From positions 39,409 through 103,408 of the forward strand of contig NZ_QQAW01000011.1 in assembly GCF_003350405.1 (NCBI RefSeq): a stretch of 64,000 nucleotides of DNA. Reading direction: 5' to 3'. Position 1 is the stretch's first letter. Each line of letters begins with the position of its first letter. The position numbers and the translations under genes are program-made. Below the pieces are notes generated by a model. The model was given only the letters and a program-made list of their open reading frames with translations, did not search any database and had not been told where the DNA came from. This document shows, piece by piece, positions 1 to 7,712 of this stretch. The stretch comes from Gluconacetobacter liquefaciens. GTDB lineage: Bacteria; Pseudomonadota; Alphaproteobacteria; Acetobacterales; Acetobacteraceae.

Positions 1-35
1 GCCTGTACACGGTCATCGTCCGCTGAATGGGGGTG

Positions 36-78
36 AAGGGGGCGACTGCCCCCTTCCGGGTGCAGGGCGGAGCCCTGC
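36..78. repeat. paired short hairpins (dispersed repeat)
   Basis: Two adjacent perfect inverted repeats: GGGGGC-GACT-GCCCCC (38-53) and GCAGGGC-GGA-GCCCTGC (62-78), joined by a short CGGGT-type linker. The same architecture, with the same GACT loop and GCAGGGC/GCCCTGC stem, recurs at 31803-31845, so this is a dispersed intergenic element, possibly a bidirectional terminator. A weaker relative (GGGGC-GCT-GCCCC) is at 51841-51853. The bases before it (3-26) could be the last codons of an upstream gene ending in TGA, but seven codons are too few to call. Confidence 0.6.
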
Positions 79-101
79 GAACAGATCGGGAGAGACTATT
101 C

Positions 102-335
102 ATGCGACAGCACAAAGAACTGGCCGAGGGCGAGATGATTCCCGGCGAGGCGCAGGATTTCGGTGTCGGAAAGCTGACCGGCGTGCCGAGGCGCGGGGCA
201 TGCGGGAAGGCGGATGGCGGTATCCTGAAGGACCATGAGCGCGCGGCCGCGCCCGCGCCGCGTCCGCGTGGCGGGCGGATGGGGGTGGCCCCGTTGCCCG
301 ACCACGGGCCGCATCGCGTGGGCAAGGGGCGCTGA
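102..335 (+). CDS. possible small phage protein, 77 aa
   Basis: An ATG at 102 has a GGGAG-type ribosome binding site about nine bases upstream, and the frame shows strong G/C at third codon positions until TGA at 335, just before the terminase. The product is short, basic at its end and unlike any family I recognise. A competing frame (235-426, ATG with AAGGA only two bases away) overlaps both this frame and the terminase start and is also GC3-rich. At most one of the two is likely real. Its position directly before the large terminase would suit a small phage protein, but I see no small-terminase features. Function unknown. Confidence 0.33.
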   Translation: MRQHKELAEGEMIPGEAQDFGVGKLTGVPRRGACGKADGGILKDHERAAAPAPRPRGGRMGVAPLPDHGPHRVGKGR

Positions 336-347
336 GGGCGCCGGGGT

Positions 348-1820
348 TTGGTGCTGGGGTATAATCGGGAGTCGGTGCCGACGATCCGGCGCTTTATGGA
401 ATCGGATGCCTTCATCAGGGGATTGATGGGGCCGTTCGGGTCCGGGAAAAGCTCGGGCTGCGTGTGGGAAATCGTGCTGCGGGGGTTGCGGCAGGCGCCG
501 GGGGCGGATGGGGTGCGGCGGTCGCGGTGGGCGGTGATCCGCAATTCCTACCGGCAGCTTGAGGATACCACGATCCGCACCGTGCATCAGTGGTTTCCGC
601 CGATGCGCTTCGGGCGCTGGAAGCCGACCGAGCATTCCTATGTGATCAACCGCATGGTGGCGGAAGGGGACGAGAAGCCTGCCGAGATCGAATTGCTGTT
701 CCGGGCGCTGGATCGGCCGGACCAGGTGGGGAACCTGCTGTCGCTGGAACTGACCGGGGCGTGGGTGAACGAGGCGCGGGAAGTGCCGTGGGCGATCATC
801 GAGGCGGTGCAGGGACGGGTGGGGCGGTACCCGGCGCGGCGGGATGGCGGGGCGACGTGGTCTGGCGTGATCATGGATACCAATCCGCCGGATGCGGAAT
901 CGGACTGGTATCGGTTTTTCGAGGAAAAGGACCATGGGGAGGCGGTGGCGGCGCTGGCGCAGGTGATCCCGGGGATGAATGTGGAGCGCTTTGCGCGGAT
1001 CTTTCGCCAGCCCGGTGGGCGGGGGGCTGCGGCGGAGAATCTGGACAATCTACCGCCCGGTTATTACCAGCGGCTGGCGGTCGGGAAAAGCGACGAGTGG
1101 AACAAGGTTTATATCGACGGAGATTACGGGTTCGTCATGGAAGGGCGGCCGGTCTTTGGCGAGTATAACGATGGGTTCCATTGCCGGGACTGCCGGACGG
1201 TGCCGGCGCTGCCGGTTTATCGGGGGTGGGATTTCGGGCTGACGCCGGCCTGCGTGTTTACGCAGATGCTGCCCTCCGGCCAGTGGATCGTGGTGGACGA
1301 GCTGGTGTCGGACGCCATGGGGATCGAGCGGTTTGCCGAGATCGTGGCGCGGCATTCGGCGCAGCATTTTCCCGAGACGTCTTTTGTGGATATCGGCGAT
1401 CCGGCGGGGATGCAGAAGGCGCAGACCGACGAGCGGACCTGTTTTGAAATTCTGCATGCGCGGGGGATTGCGATCGAGCCGGGGATGCAGACGCTGGCGA
1501 TCCGCCTGGAGAGCGTGCGGCGGCCGTTGCGCACCCTGCTGGACGGGGCGGCGCCGGGTTTTGTGCTGCATCCGCGCTGCACGACCGTACGGCGGGCGCT
1601 GATGGGCGGATACCAGTATCGGCGCATGCAGGTGAGTGGCGAACGCTATACCGACCGGCCGGAGAAGAACCGGTGGTCGCATGTGATGGACGCGCTGCAA
1701 TACGTGGCGACGCGGCTGTTCGGCAGCGAACTGCGCGGGGCCGGTGGGGCGGAAGCGGACGGGATGTGGCGGGAGTTGCCCGATGACGGGCGGACGCGAT
1801 CGAGCATTACGGGGTACTGA
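348..1820 (+). CDS. terL: phage terminase large subunit (TerL)
   Basis: TerL is the ATP-driven motor and nuclease that cuts concatemeric DNA and pumps it into the prohead through the portal. The N-terminal ATPase has a Walker A motif GPFGSGKSS at residues 28-36, and a hydrophobic strand followed by NEAREV around residue 145 fits the Walker B/catalytic carboxylate region. The C-terminal nuclease part begins near GWDFG (about residue 289), the usual first acidic residue of the RNase H-like fold. At about 490 aa it has normal family length. Two non-ATG starts are available, TTG at 348 and GTG at 351, and neither has a strong Shine-Dalgarno sequence. It is the first firm gene of the late operon, and the small Cys-rich gene follows one base after its stop. 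Confidence 0.93.
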   Translation: MVLGYNRESVPTIRRFMESDAFIRGLMGPFGSGKSSGCVWEIVLRGLRQAPGADGVRRSRWAVIRNSYRQLEDTTIRTVHQWFPPMRFGRWKPTEHSYVINRMVAEGDEKPAEIELLFRALDRPDQVGNLLSLELTGAWVNEAREVPWAIIEAVQGRVGRYPARRDGGATWSGVIMDTNPPDAESDWYRFFEEKDHGEAVAALAQVIPGMNVERFARIFRQPGGRGAAAENLDNLPPGYYQRLAVGKSDEWNKVYIDGDYGFVMEGRPVFGEYNDGFHCRDCRTVPALPVYRGWDFGLTPACVFTQMLPSGQWIVVDELVSDAMGIERFAEIVARHSAQHFPETSFVDIGDPAGMQKAQTDERTCFEILHARGIAIEPGMQTLAIRLESVRRPLRTLLDGAAPGFVLHPRCTTVRRALMGGYQYRRMQVSGERYTDRPEKNRWSHVMDALQYVATRLFGSELRGAGGAEADGMWRELPDDGRTRSSITGY

Positions 1821-1821
1821 G

Positions 1822-2091
1822 ATGGCTGGACTGTTGTTGCCCGCGCATATGGGCGCGCATCTGGACGCGCCTGGGGGGCTGGGGCGGCGTACCTGCCGCC
1901 AGTGCCGCCATCATGGCGTGGAGGGGGGCGATGTGGTGTGCCGGCGCTATCCGCCGCAGGTGACGGTGGTGCTGGTGCCGCAGGGGGCGCCGCGCGTGGG
2001 GCAACTGGCGCCGCAGCCCTTCGCCACCTTTCCGCCGGTGGTGCCCGAGCATGTGTGCGGCGAGTTCGCGCCCGGTGGGGAGGGGCGCTGA
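1822..2091 (+). CDS. small Cys-rich phage protein, 89 aa
   Basis: The ATG lies one base after the terminase stop and the TGA two bases before the portal ATG, so it is tightly coupled to both. The protein has a CRQC pair near residue 25, a further Cys with the segment CRRYPP near residue 40, then FPPVVPEHVCGEF close to the C-terminus. This spacing (CxxC, CRRYPP, FPPV...CGEF) is a recurring pattern in small phage proteins encoded next to terminase or portal genes, and the four cysteines suggest a metal-binding knuckle. The precise role is unknown. That it binds zinc or iron is inference from the Cys pattern only. Confidence 0.75.
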   Translation: MAGLLLPAHMGAHLDAPGGLGRRTCRQCRHHGVEGGDVVCRRYPPQVTVVLVPQGAPRVGQLAPQPFATFPPVVPEHVCGEFAPGGEGR

Positions 2092-2093
2092 GC

Positions 2094-4016
2094 ATGGATG
2101 GGCAGGACCTGGACGGGCCGGATATGGACGGCGTGGGGCTGGATGGGCCGGATATGGATCTGGCCGAGCGGCTGCGGCGCTGGATCGAGATGCCGAACAT
2201 CGCCGTGGAACTGGACGATGCGCGGCACGGGCAGGTGGCCGACCGGGTGGCGCGGGACTGGCGCGCCGACGAGGTCACGCGCGCCGAGTGGAAGGAGAAT
2301 TGCCGCCGCTGGCTGGATCTGGCGCAGCAGGTGGCCGAGCCCAAGACCTATCCCTGGCCGGGGGCGTCCAACGTGATCTATCCGCTGCTGACCGTGGCGG
2401 CGGTGCAGTTTGCCGCGCGGGCCTATCCGGGCATCGTGCGTGATCGGGACGTGGTGCGCGGTACCGTGCTGGGCGATGATTCCGGCGTGCCGATGCCTGA
2501 CCCTCTGCGGCCGGGGCAGGTGCTGGCGGGGCCAGACGGCGCCCCGCTGTGGCTGGTGCCGCCGGGGGCGAAGCGGGCGCGGGCGACGGCGATCGGCCGG
2601 CATATGAGCTGGCAGTTGCTGGACGAAATGGCGGAGTGGGAGGAACAGACCGACAAGCTGCTGCTGAAGCTGGCCATTGTCGGCACCATGTTCCGCAAGA
2701 CCTATTTCGACCCGGCGTTGCAGCGCAATGTCAGCGAGACGGTCGACCCGTTGATGCTGTGCATCGACTACCACGCCAAATCCTTTGCGACCGCGCCGCG
2801 GATTACCGAGGAGATCGACCTATACCCCTGGGAGATCGAGGAACGTATCCGGGCCGGGCTGTTTCTCGACCATGATTACGGTGGCAACCATGATGCCGGC
2901 GAGGATAGCGACGCGCCGGTGACGTTTCTGGAACAGCATCGGCGGCTGGACCTGGATGGGGACGGGTATGCCGAGCCCTATATCGTGACCATTGCCCGTG
3001 ATTCCGGAAAACTGGCGCGGATTGCCGCCGGGTTCGACATGGATGGGGTGATGTTCGATGCGCAGGATCATCGTATCCGGCGGATCGAGGCGATTTCGTA
3101 TTATACAAAATTCTCCTTTATCCCGTCGCCAGATTCCGCAATCTACGATATCGGGTTCGGCACGCTGCTGCATCCGCTGAATGCTGCGGTGAATACCAGC
3201 CTGAACCAGATGTTCGATGCCGCGCATCTGGCCAATGCCGGGGGTGGGTTCGTGGGTTCCGGCATGTCGCTGAATACCGGATCGGTGCGGTTTCAGGTGG
3301 GCGAGTACAAGGTGGTGAATACGCCGGGTGCCACGTTGCGCGAGAACCTGGTGCCCATGCAGTTTCCGGGGCCAAATCCGGTGCTGTTCCAGCTTCTGGG
3401 GTTTCTGGTCGATGCCGGGCGGGAGATTGCGTCCGTGAAGGATATCCTCTCCGGTGCCATGCCGGGGGGGAACGTGTCGGGCATGCTGGGGCTGGCGGTG
3501 ATCCAGCAGGGGCTGAAAGTGTTCAGTGCCATCTTCAAGCGGATTCATCGCAGTCTGGGGGCGGAGTTTCGTAAGCTCTATCGACTGAACCGGCTGTATC
3601 TGCCCGATGAATCCGGCTTTCGGGATGGCAGCGCGTTCTTTCGTGTGACCCGTGCGGATTACGAGCAGGCGGGCGGGGTGGAGCCGGTGTCGGACCCCGA
3701 GATCGTTACCGACATGCAGCAGTTGGCGCGGGCGAATTTTCTGCTCGCGTTCAAGGATGATCCCTGGTGCGACGGGCATGAAATCCGTCGTCGTGCTTTC
3801 GAGGCCGCCGCGATCGGGTTGGTGGACAAGGTGCTGCGGCCCAGTCCCGCGCCAGATCCGGCCGCCATGGCGCGGGCAGCGGAACTGGATCTGCGGGCAC
3901 GGCGGGAAGCGCAGGAGATGGAGATGCGCGCCGGGAGCGAGGCGGCGGAACAGGTCTCGACACTCGCGGAGGCGGCTTTGCGGTTGGCTCAGGCCCGGAA
4001 AGTGGATCGGGGGTGA
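2094..4016 (+). CDS. phage portal protein
   Basis: The 640-residue product is the dodecameric portal ring at the unique capsid vertex: docking site for the terminase, channel for DNA, and base for the tail. The ATG at 2094 directly follows the previous stop; a longer reading of the frame starts far inside the upstream gene and is not credible. The N-terminus is Asp/Gly-rich with repeated GPDMD-type units, followed by YPWPGASNV near residue 85, typical of podoviral portals of this type. The middle contains a long alpha/beta wing and crown region, and the C-terminus is a charged helical tail (LRARREAQEMEMR). Gene order terminase, small gene, portal supports the call. Not the P22 sequence type, but probably the same fold. 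Confidence 0.88.
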   Translation: MDGQDLDGPDMDGVGLDGPDMDLAERLRRWIEMPNIAVELDDARHGQVADRVARDWRADEVTRAEWKENCRRWLDLAQQVAEPKTYPWPGASNVIYPLLTVAAVQFAARAYPGIVRDRDVVRGTVLGDDSGVPMPDPLRPGQVLAGPDGAPLWLVPPGAKRARATAIGRHMSWQLLDEMAEWEEQTDKLLLKLAIVGTMFRKTYFDPALQRNVSETVDPLMLCIDYHAKSFATAPRITEEIDLYPWEIEERIRAGLFLDHDYGGNHDAGEDSDAPVTFLEQHRRLDLDGDGYAEPYIVTIARDSGKLARIAAGFDMDGVMFDAQDHRIRRIEAISYYTKFSFIPSPDSAIYDIGFGTLLHPLNAAVNTSLNQMFDAAHLANAGGGFVGSGMSLNTGSVRFQVGEYKVVNTPGATLRENLVPMQFPGPNPVLFQLLGFLVDAGREIASVKDILSGAMPGGNVSGMLGLAVIQQGLKVFSAIFKRIHRSLGAEFRKLYRLNRLYLPDESGFRDGSAFFRVTRADYEQAGGVEPVSDPEIVTDMQQLARANFLLAFKDDPWCDGHEIRRRAFEAAAIGLVDKVLRPSPAPDPAAMARAAELDLRARREAQEMEMRAGSEAAEQVSTLAEAALRLAQARKVDRG

Positions 4017-4023
4017 GAAGGGC

Positions 4024-4045
4024 GTTCTTTTTTGAAAAAAAGAAC
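4024..4045. terminator. T-rich hairpin after the portal gene
   Basis: Inverted repeat GTTCTTTTTT / AAAAAAGAAC with a two-base loop just after the portal stop. The segment 4024-4058 is repeated in inverted orientation at 8714-8749, differing only in homopolymer lengths, so it is both a plausible bidirectional intrinsic terminator and a member of a dispersed repeat family. Confidence 0.6.
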
Positions 4046-4134
4046 CAAAAAACTTTTGATCTGTTTGGGTTCGGTTGGATTGGTGGGTTGGGTGTAAAGC
4101 TGTGTTCTGTTCTTATGATATAAAAATATAAGGT

Positions 4135-4224
4135 TATGGATTTTTAGGAATACTCCCTTGCCATCCAGATGCTATCGAGAAACGTCGAAAAGTCTTTTTG
4201 CTTCTTTTTCTTCAGAAAAAGAAG
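4135..4224. repeat. 90-bp direct repeat, copy 1, ending in a hairpin
   Basis: The block from TATGGATTTTTAGGAATACT to GAAAAAGAAG recurs at 6933-7023 with only a few substitutions and one extra A. It ends in a perfect 10-bp hairpin CTTCTTTTTC-TTCA-GAAAAAGAAG (4201-4224). Both copies lie directly upstream of a phage structural gene (4251 and 7107), so the block may be a moveable terminator or leader cassette. The AT content is far above that of the flanking genes. Confidence 0.75.
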
Positions 4225-4250
4225 AGAATCGGAAAAAAGGAAATCCCTCG

Positions 4251-4535
4251 ATGGAGCAGCGTCAGGCGATGTTGGAGGATCTGTCGGAGGAGGCGTTTCG
4301 GGCCTGGCGGCATCATCCGGTGACGCGGGCGGTGCGTCTGTTTCTGACGGATTATGGCGAGAGCATCGAGCAGCGGATGCTGGGCCAGTGGCGGGCGGGG
4401 ACGATTACGCTGGCGCAGGAGCATGAGGCGCGGGGCCGGGTGGCGCTGGTGGCCGAGGTGGCGGAACTGCAATGGGCGGCGATGCGGGCGTTTTACGGCC
4501 AGGGGCCGGGAGAGAAGGAGGGTGGCGATGCGTGA
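4251..4535 (+). CDS. small phage head-module protein, 94 aa
   Basis: The ATG at 4251 has an AAGGAAA ribosome site about nine bases upstream, right after the hairpin repeat. The protein is mostly helical and acidic, with EEAFRAWRHHPVTR near the N-terminus, then LTDYGESIEQRML and an Ala/Glu-rich helix ending in WAAMRAFYG. Proteins with this LxEEAFxxWxxHPVT start are common in podoviral head clusters between portal and scaffold. I know of no assigned function; a chaperone or capsid-assembly accessory is a guess. It overlaps the next gene by eight bases, which argues for translational coupling with the GroES-like gene. Confidence 0.8.
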   Translation: MEQRQAMLEDLSEEAFRAWRHHPVTRAVRLFLTDYGESIEQRMLGQWRAGTITLAQEHEARGRVALVAEVAELQWAAMRAFYGQGPGEKEGGDA

Positions 4536-4950
4536 GGGACGCATTCTGAAATTCGACCAGCAGGAATTTGTTGTTTCCACATGGGATGGCGTGAATCGGG
4601 CGGGATATGTGCCGCTGGATGACAAGATTCTGGTGTTGGCGGATGTGCATGCCGAGATGACCAGCGGGGCGGTGCAGTTGCCGGCGGAATATGTGGAGCG
4701 CCAGACGCTGGCGGCCGAACATGGGACGGTAATTGCGGTGGGGCCGGCGGCGTTTCGCTGGAACGATGATGGCACGCGGCAGTGGGTGGGGACGATTCCG
4801 GCGGCCGGGGACAGGGTTTATTTCGAGCGGTATGCTGGGCAGTTGCTGAAGGGCGAGGATGGGCGGCTGTACCGGCTGATGTCGCAGCGCTGCATTGCCG
4901 CGATTGCGGTGGCGGCGGCGGGTGTGATGGCGGAGGGAGAACGGGCATGA
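4528..4950 (+). CDS. phage GroES-like co-chaperonin, 140 aa
   Basis: The order of motifs matches the GroES beta-barrel: DKILVLADVHAEMTSGAVQLP (a diverged form of the N-terminal strand and mobile loop), then AAEHGTVIAVGP, GDRVYFERYAG and EDGRLYRLMSQRCIAAI, which correspond to the GxVxAVG, GDxVxF and DGxEYxxM...ILAI segments of GroES. At 140 residues it is longer than the ~97-residue host protein. The extra residues are an N-terminal 30-residue extension, an insert after the AVG strand and an Ala-rich tail. By analogy with phage T4 gp31 it would pair with host GroEL to fold the major capsid protein. The mobile-loop hydrophobic tripeptide of GroES is not obvious, so how it contacts GroEL is unclear. 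The host groES is normally beside groEL, which is absent here. It overlaps both neighbours. Confidence 0.78.
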   Translation: MREGRILKFDQQEFVVSTWDGVNRAGYVPLDDKILVLADVHAEMTSGAVQLPAEYVERQTLAAEHGTVIAVGPAAFRWNDDGTRQWVGTIPAAGDRVYFERYAGQLLKGEDGRLYRLMSQRCIAAIAVAAAGVMAEGERA

Positions 4951-5888
4951 CGGACGAACGGGACGAGGCTGTGGACCTGCACGCCGAGGCTGAGGCCGCC
5001 GGGCGGGAGCATGGGGCCGGGGAGCACGGGGTCGGGGGGCTGGAGGGTGTAGTGGCGGCTGTTGAGGCCGATGCGGACCCGGAGGTTGAGGCGCAGGCGC
5101 GGCGGATGGGCTGGGTGCCGCGCGACGATTTTCGGGGCGATGCGGAGAAATGGCGGCCGGCGCGGGATTTTCTCGACCGGGGGATGACGCTGTTGCCGGT
5201 ATTGCAGCAGCAATATCGGGCGCTGGATGGGCGCTATGCCAGCATGCAGGCGCAGTTGCGCGACAGCCAGAAGGCGCTGGCGGACCTGACGGAGCGCACG
5301 CGGCGGGCCGACGAGCGGGCGTATCAGCGCGCCGTGCGGGATATCGAGGGGCGGCGACAGGCGGCGGTGGCCAGTGGCGATACGACCGCGTTTGCCGTGG
5401 CCGAGCGGGATTTGCAGGATCTGCGCGATACGGCGCCGTTGCCGGCGGCACGGGCGGAGGAGGCCGCGCCGGCCCCTGTGCCTGCTCCGGTGGAGCGGGT
5501 GGAGAGTATGCCGGTGGAGATTATGGATTTCGTGCAGGCGAATCCGTGGTTTTCGCGCAATGCGGAGGCGCGGCAGGATGCGATTGCGATCCAGTCGGCG
5601 GTGGATCGGCAGCATCCGGGGTTGAGCCTGGCGGAGCGGCTGGAGATTACGCGGCGCAAGGTGCGGCAGTTGCATCCGGCGCTGTTCGAGAACAGGCGCC
5701 GGGAGGCGCCGCCGCCGGTCAGCCCCTCGCGCGGCGAGGGCGGGCGCGGGGGGAATCCGCGCGGGTTCGATGCGCTGCCGGTGGAGGCGCGGCGGGAATA
5801 TGACCGCTATGCCCGCGCGCTGGCGGGCAAGGGCAAGCCGCTGACGAAGGATGAATGGGCCGGCTATTACTGGGAGAACGACGCATGA
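4947..5888 (+). CDS. phage scaffold-like head assembly protein, 313 aa
   Basis: The ATG overlaps the previous stop (ATGA). The N-terminus is highly acidic (Glu/Asp/Ala-rich to about residue 45), followed by the segment ARRMGWVPRDDFRGDAEKW and ARDFLDRG, a motif set typical of podoviral scaffold proteins. The central 150 residues are predicted long charged helices (LRDSQKALADLTERTRRADE), then a Pro/Ala linker and a C-terminal region ending in PLTKDEWAGYYWEND. Scaffolds guide coat assembly and are lost on maturation. The place between portal and coat gene, the length and the coiled-coil character all fit. The assignment is by pattern and position; no catalytic residues are visible, so a fused protease is unlikely. 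Confidence 0.72.
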   Translation: MTDERDEAVDLHAEAEAAGREHGAGEHGVGGLEGVVAAVEADADPEVEAQARRMGWVPRDDFRGDAEKWRPARDFLDRGMTLLPVLQQQYRALDGRYASMQAQLRDSQKALADLTERTRRADERAYQRAVRDIEGRRQAAVASGDTTAFAVAERDLQDLRDTAPLPAARAEEAAPAPVPAPVERVESMPVEIMDFVQANPWFSRNAEARQDAIAIQSAVDRQHPGLSLAERLEITRRKVRQLHPALFENRRREAPPPVSPSRGEGGRGGNPRGFDALPVEARREYDRYARALAGKGKPLTKDEWAGYYWENDA

Positions 5889-6406
5889 GCGAGGATACAC
5901 GCGGGCGGGTGCCGTTGAACGAGGCGGCGCGGAGCCGGGTGGCGCAGGGTGGCGCCCAGGGCGCGGCGGCCGGTGCTGCGGCCGGTGCGGTGCCGGGGGC
6001 TGTTGCCGGGCGGCAGCGGGGGGTGTCGCGGCGGCCGTTCGGGTTGCGGGAGCAGAAGCTGGCTTATCCTGACCGGGAGGGGTACCACCGGCACTGGTTC
6101 AATGACGAACCGGGGCGGATCGCGCGGGCCGGGGATGCGGGGTATAGTCAGGTTCTGGATGATGCCGGAAAACCCGTGAGCATGACGGTGGGTGTGGCGC
6201 GGGGTGGCGGAGCGCAGGTTGCTTATCTGATGGAGATCCCGGCCGAGTGGTACCGCGAGGATATGGCGGCGCAGGAATCGGGCCATCGGGAACTGATGGC
6301 GCAGATCAGGGAAGGGCGCGTGCCGGGTGGGCCGACCGGGGCGGATCGGCAGGCGCAGTATGTGCCGCAGGGGGTTGGGATATCGATCCACGAAGAACGC
6401 CGGTAA
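5885..6406 (+). CDS. conserved phage virion/head protein, 173 aa
   Basis: The start codon overlaps the upstream TGA (ATGA). After a Gly/Ala-rich, probably disordered segment (residues 18-45) comes a conserved block with REQKLAYPDREGYHRHWFND, PGRIARAGDAGYSQV and AYLMEIPAEWYREDM. This block is shared, in my recollection, by many podoviral head clusters of the same layout, where the protein is annotated as a structural or hypothetical protein. Function is not established. A decoration or minor head role is inferred from its place between scaffold and coat protein. A 700-base gap follows that holds only repeats. Confidence 0.7.
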   Translation: MSEDTRGRVPLNEAARSRVAQGGAQGAAAGAAAGAVPGAVAGRQRGVSRRPFGLREQKLAYPDREGYHRHWFNDEPGRIARAGDAGYSQVLDDAGKPVSMTVGVARGGGAQVAYLMEIPAEWYREDMAAQESGHRELMAQIREGRVPGGPTGADRQAQYVPQGVGISIHEERR

Positions 6407-6422
6407 AATCCTGACCGTAAAT

Positions 6423-6911
6423 GCGCACTGGTGGCGATCCGACGCGCGTTTCCTGTGCTCCGGTGCTCACGGCCATTGAGGCCGCTCCGCTCCGGTGCTC
6501 GGAAACACACGACGGGCGCGGCCCTTCGGGGCCGCTCTCGCTCACCAGTCCGCATTTCCGGTCAGGATTTGAGAGTGTGGTTGTCTGTGCGCACTGGTGG
6601 TGATCCGACGCGCGTTTCCTGTGCTCCGGTGTTCACGGCCATTGAGGCCGCTCCGCTCCGGTGCTCGGAAACACACGACGGGCGCGGCCCTTCGGGGCCG
6701 CTCTCGCTCACCAGTCCGCATTTCCGGTCAGGATTTGAGAGTGTGGTTGTCTGTGCGCACTGGTGGTGATCCGACGCACGTTTCCTGTGCTCCGGTGCTC
6801 ACGGCCATTGAGGTGGCTTCGCTTCGGTGTTCGGAATTGCACGACGGGCGTGACCCTTTCGGGCTGTTCTCGTTCACCAGTCCACATGTCTGCTTGGGAT
6901 TTGAGAGGGTC
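6423..6911. repeat. three tandem copies of a 166-bp GC-rich element
   Basis: Units begin at 6423, 6589 and 6755, an exact period of 166 bases. The first two are almost identical, and the third diverges and is cut near 6911. Each unit contains GGCGATCCGACGCGCGTTTC at its start and a palindromic core around CGGCCCTTCGGGGCCGC. Related single copies lie at 33832-33965 and 37293-37446 (same strand) and 50490-50627 and about 40500-40610 (opposite strand), always between genes. Open frames run through the units in several registers, but they follow the repeat and not codon usage, so I do not call genes here. Confidence 0.85.
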
Positions 6912-6932
6912 TTGTAGTTTAATTTATAAGAC

Positions 6933-7023
6933 TATGGATTTTTAGGAATACTCCCTCTCCATCCGGATGCTATCGAGAAACGTCGAAAAAGTCTTTTTGC
7001 TTCTTTTTCTTCAGAAAAAGAAG
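6933..7023. repeat. 90-bp direct repeat, copy 2, ending in a hairpin
   Basis: Second copy of the block at 4135-4224, with one additional A and a few base changes. The terminal hairpin CTTCTTTTTC-TTCA-GAAAAAGAAG is at 7000-7023. It sits between the tandem GC-rich repeats and the next structural gene (7107) and may stop transcription coming through the repeat region. Confidence 0.75.
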
Positions 7024-7106
7024 GGTTCAGGCAGCACAAACAGGCAAGGACGATCGGTGGGCGCGTTGGGTGCCTGCCGTCTTTTCACCCGTGCAGAGGT
7101 CTGCCG

Positions 7107-7700
7107 ATGAATTCCAATACTCCATTCGGCCTGCGGCCGATGGCTTATGCGTCCGGTGCGCCGTATGCCGGCGGCGTGCAGGTTTATTATGTGCCGGCGA
7201 GCAATCCCACGCCGTTGTTTCTGGGTGATCCGTTGGTGGTGTTGCCGGGGGCGGATGCCAATGGTGTGCCGGCGGTGGGGATTGCGACCGCCGGGGCGTC
7301 CGGCCTGGTGACCGGGGCGATGCAGGGCATTGCCAGCAATGCCGGCGAGCTGGTGCTGCCGCTGTTGCAGAACCAGGCGCCGTATCTGCCGGCGGGGCAG
7401 GCGGCGTATGTGTATGTGGCCGATGATCCGAATCTGGTCTTTGCCGTGCAGGAGGATTCAGTGGGCGGTGCGCTGGCGGCGGCTGCGGTGTCGGGCAATG
7501 TCAACCTGGTGGCGGGGGCGGGATCGACCGTTTCGGCGCAGTCGGGGTGGCAGATCCAGTCGAGCAGTGCGGGGACGCTGGCGACCGGGCAGATGCGCAT
7601 TCTGCGCGCGTATCAGGCGATCGATAATGCAGTCGGCGCCAATGCGAAATGGCTGTGCCGCATCAATCTTCATTCCATCACCAGCGCCCTTGGCGTCTGA
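7107..7700 (+). CDS. phage structural (head decoration-like) protein, 197 aa
   Basis: The protein starts MNSNTPFGLRPMAYASG and is rich in Gly, Ala, Val and Ser with few charged residues: a beta-rich composition like capsid-stabilising or decoration proteins. It ends with a conserved-looking WLCRINLHSITS. It is encoded 12 bases before the major capsid gene and, with it, forms a unit isolated by repeat blocks on both sides, which suggests a separate strongly expressed transcript. N-terminal FGLRPxxYxxG sequences are common in proteins next to coat genes of this podovirus type. No catalytic motifs. Decoration or head-fibre function is an inference from position and composition. Confidence 0.68.
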   Translation: MNSNTPFGLRPMAYASGAPYAGGVQVYYVPASNPTPLFLGDPLVVLPGADANGVPAVGIATAGASGLVTGAMQGIASNAGELVLPLLQNQAPYLPAGQAAYVYVADDPNLVFAVQEDSVGGALAAAAVSGNVNLVAGAGSTVSAQSGWQIQSSSAGTLATGQMRILRAYQAIDNAVGANAKWLCRINLHSITSALGV

Positions 7701-7712
7701 GGAGTCTGTTCT

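Noticed and set aside
6423..6911. CRISPR array
   Set aside because: Only three units of 166 bases with no conserved short repeat plus variable spacers; no cas genes.
6421..6945. Long open frames across the tandem 166-bp repeats in several registers
   Set aside because: They follow the repeat period, lack ribosome sites and typical codon use, and the same translations appear at dispersed repeat copies.
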